Shown in pieces: positions 62,839-64,000 of a stretch of 64,000 bases of DNA (position 1 is its first letter; the number at the start of each line of letters is the position of its first letter). The notes below the pieces were generated by a model. That model was given only the letters and a program-made list of their open reading frames with translations, did no database searches and was not told where the DNA came from. The DNA lies in the NCBI GenBank assembly GCA_030652255.1, contig JAUSAZ010000062.1, positions 39,369-103,368 on the forward strand. The letters run 5' to 3'. The stretch is from Myxococcales bacterium. Its GTDB lineage: Bacteria; Myxococcota_A; Polyangia; Polyangiales; Ga0077539. Position numbers and translations under genes: made by a program.

Positions 62839-63584
62839 TCCCCGCGCGCAAACATCGACTCTTCCGATGGTGGTTCTCGCGGCACGCGCGCGGTCGGCTG
62901 CGGCAGTGCTTCTCGGCGGTGCGCGCCGAGGGCCTCGACCACCTGCGCGCCGCCCTCGCGGCGGGCCCGGTGCTCATCGTGAGCAACCACACCTCGTGGT
63001 GGGACCCTCTGGTGGTGCTCTACCTCACCGAGCACACGCTGCGCTGCGACGGCCACGCGATGATGGACGCGGGCAACCTCCTGCGCCTGCCCTTCTTCGC
63101 GATGGTGGGGGCCTTCGGGGTGGACCTCGCCAACCCCTCGGACGGCGCCGGGGCGATGCGCTACGCGGCGCGGCTGCTCAACGCGCCGGGGCGGATGGTG
63201 TGGGTGTTTCCGCAGGGGAGGGAGCGCCCGGTCACCGAGCGCCCGCTGGGCTTCCGCGCGGGCAGCGCGGAGGTGGCGCGGGTGGCGAAGTGCGTGACGG
63301 TCCCCATCGGGCTCCGGTATGAGCACCGGGGGGGTGAGCGCCCGGAGCTGCTGATGTCCATCGGGCAGGCGTTGCCCTGGACGAAGGACGTGGCGGCGGC
63401 GCGCGCGGCGCACGAGGCCGAGGTGACCGCGCGGCTCGACGCCCTCGACGCGGCCCTGAGGGAGGGCGGCACGGAGGGCTTCGAGGTGCTGGAGGAGACG
63501 GCCCCCGGGGCCGCGGCGCGCTGGGCCGAGCGGGCGCTGGTGGCGTTGACCCGGCCGTGGGCGCTGAAGTCGCTGGGGCCCTGA
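62835..63584 (+). CDS. Lysophospholipid acyltransferase-family (PlsC-like) protein
   Basis: 249 residues. The acyltransferase box is VSNHTSWWDPLV (HxxxxD at about 54-59), followed by GVDLANPSDGAGA and the substrate-binding VFPQGRERP block (F-P-x-G). The GTG 62835 overlaps the cyclase stop, so it is the last gene of the carotenoid unit. It may acylate a carotenoid glycoside or hydroxyl rather than lysophosphatidate; that is inferred from position only. Confidence 0.85.
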   Translation: MIPARKHRLFRWWFSRHARGRLRQCFSAVRAEGLDHLRAALAAGPVLIVSNHTSWWDPLVVLYLTEHTLRCDGHAMMDAGNLLRLPFFAMVGAFGVDLANPSDGAGAMRYAARLLNAPGRMVWVFPQGRERPVTERPLGFRAGSAEVARVAKCVTVPIGLRYEHRGGERPELLMSIGQALPWTKDVAAARAAHEAEVTARLDALDAALREGGTEGFEVLEETAPGAAARWAERALVALTRPWALKSLGP

Positions 63585-63671
63585 AGAGATTGTCCGAGAC
63601 CGTAGTCCGGCAGGGCGCGGTCGTTGGGGTCGTGGGCCCCCTATCCCGCGCTGCCGCGCTGCCCTTTCCCC

Positions 63672-63811
63672 CACCGGATGGTGGGGGCAAGGGCTCCGAA
63701 ACCTGACGCGAAGGAGTGAACTGAGGGCGTGAGCGAGAAGCCTCCACTCGCGCCCTCAGCCCGATCACAAACCTCTGCCTGTGACGGAGCCCTTGCCCCC
63801 ACCATCCGGTG
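63672..63811. repeat. Inverted repeat with 27-bp perfect arms
   Basis: Arms 63672-63698 and 63785-63811 are exact reverse complements (CACCGGATGGTGGGGGCAAG and onward), with 86 bases between. It follows the last gene of the carotenoid operon by about 90 bases and may be part of its transcription end or a small mobile palindrome. Confidence 0.85.
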
Positions 63812-63944
63812 CTCATCGTTGCCCTCTTCGTGCGCGAACCGCTCGCAGGCTGCGGCTCTGGGCTACCCGCACAACTTCACGCGCCCGGCTGCCGAGATTG
63901 GATGAAGCGGCCCCCATCGGGCTGTTGGCGTCGGCGCATCCCAT

Positions 63945-63986
63945 GACGGCAGTGCCTGGACCTCTGGAGGTCCTGGCGCTGCCGTC
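63945..63986. repeat. Compact hairpin at the right edge
   Basis: GACGGCAG (63945-63952) pairs with CTGCCGTC (63979-63986), and GGACCTC with GAGGTCC lies inside, giving a 42-base interrupted stem. Its role is unknown; it may belong to a gene beyond the window. Confidence 0.6.
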
Positions 63987-64000
63987 AGAGGAGACGGAAG

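Larger units (their letters stand above)
63585..64000. other. Gene-free right edge with palindromes
   Basis: No convincing gene is visible in these 416 bases. Two palindromic structures (63672-63811 and 63945-63986) are listed separately. Frames on both strands are short and Ser/Pro/Arg-rich without domain features. Confidence 0.6.

Overview
This is a very GC-rich (visibly about 70% or more), densely packed bacterial chromosome segment. Most genes start with ATG or GTG, and neighbours often overlap by a GTGA or ATGA tetranucleotide. The many proline/alanine-rich lipoproteins, EGF-like Cys-rich 'D-C-x-x-x-x-V-C' segments, a MYXO-CTERM-like tail (Gly-Cys-Gly-Cys-Arg, then a hydrophobic stretch and Arg cluster), abundant PAS/response-regulator proteins and sigma54 activators point to a myxobacterium (Myxococcota, possibly Polyangia/Sandaracinaceae). 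The assignment rests on gene style only. No rRNA, tRNA, CRISPR array, transposase or phage gene was found.

Layout. (1) 1-2.3 kb: the end of a complex I operon (nuoN) and a Uma2-family nuclease. (2) 2.4-7.4 kb: a light-sensing and cyclic-di-GMP cluster. On the minus strand, a photoactive yellow protein, a PAS-PAS-GGEEF diguanylate cyclase and an EAL phosphodiesterase run in one direction. On the plus strand are a BLUF protein and the wreck of a second photoactive yellow protein fused to a histidine kinase, joined by an apparent deletion to a glutaredoxin/CcdA-like gene that lost its 5' end. (3) 7.6-13.1 kb: 1-Cys peroxiredoxin, a c-heme lipoprotein and large lipoproteins. (4) 13.3-18.9 kb: a REC-EAL regulator, a multi-PAS hybrid histidine kinase, a solo cobalamin-binding protein that probably starts at CTG, and a decayed hybrid kinase. 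(5) 18.9-26.3 kb: a repetitive lipoprotein, an NtrC-type regulator, cytochrome P450, a Ycf46-like AAA ATPase and a second Uma2 protein with a 12-bp tandem repeat. (6) 26.7-34.3 kb: MlaD/MlaF-type lipid transport, a ferritin-like protein, an SDR, a large membrane protein and a quinone oxidoreductase-like enzyme.

(7) 34.5-49.1 kb: a reactive-sulfur region. It holds two persulfide dioxygenase-like metallo-hydrolases (one fused to rhodanese), a split YeeE/YedE (DUF395 + DUF6691) transporter, a TauE-type permease, OsmC, DUF302 and a universal stress protein, with a sigma54 enhancer-binding regulator. Two good -24/-12 sigma54 promoters and recurring TGAAACA/TGTAACA half-sites suggest a regulon. Lgt, a second MlaF-like ATPase and PEP synthase lie among them. 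(8) 49-57.5 kb: chromate transporter, a fused trehalose-phosphate synthase/phosphatase, two M23 peptidases and a thioredoxin-fold protein. (9) 57.5-63.6 kb: a light-dependent carotenoid locus with a CarH-like MerR/B12 photoreceptor divergent from crtI-crtB, then a CruA/CruP-like lycopene cyclase and an acyltransferase.

Three photoreceptor chemistries (p-coumarate in PYP, flavin in BLUF, cobalamin in CarH-like proteins) are encoded within 60 kb. Several long, nearly perfect inverted repeats (61008-61289, 26333-26653, 34320-34480, 63672-63811) sit exactly in intergenic gaps and look like non-autonomous palindromic elements or structured transcription ends.
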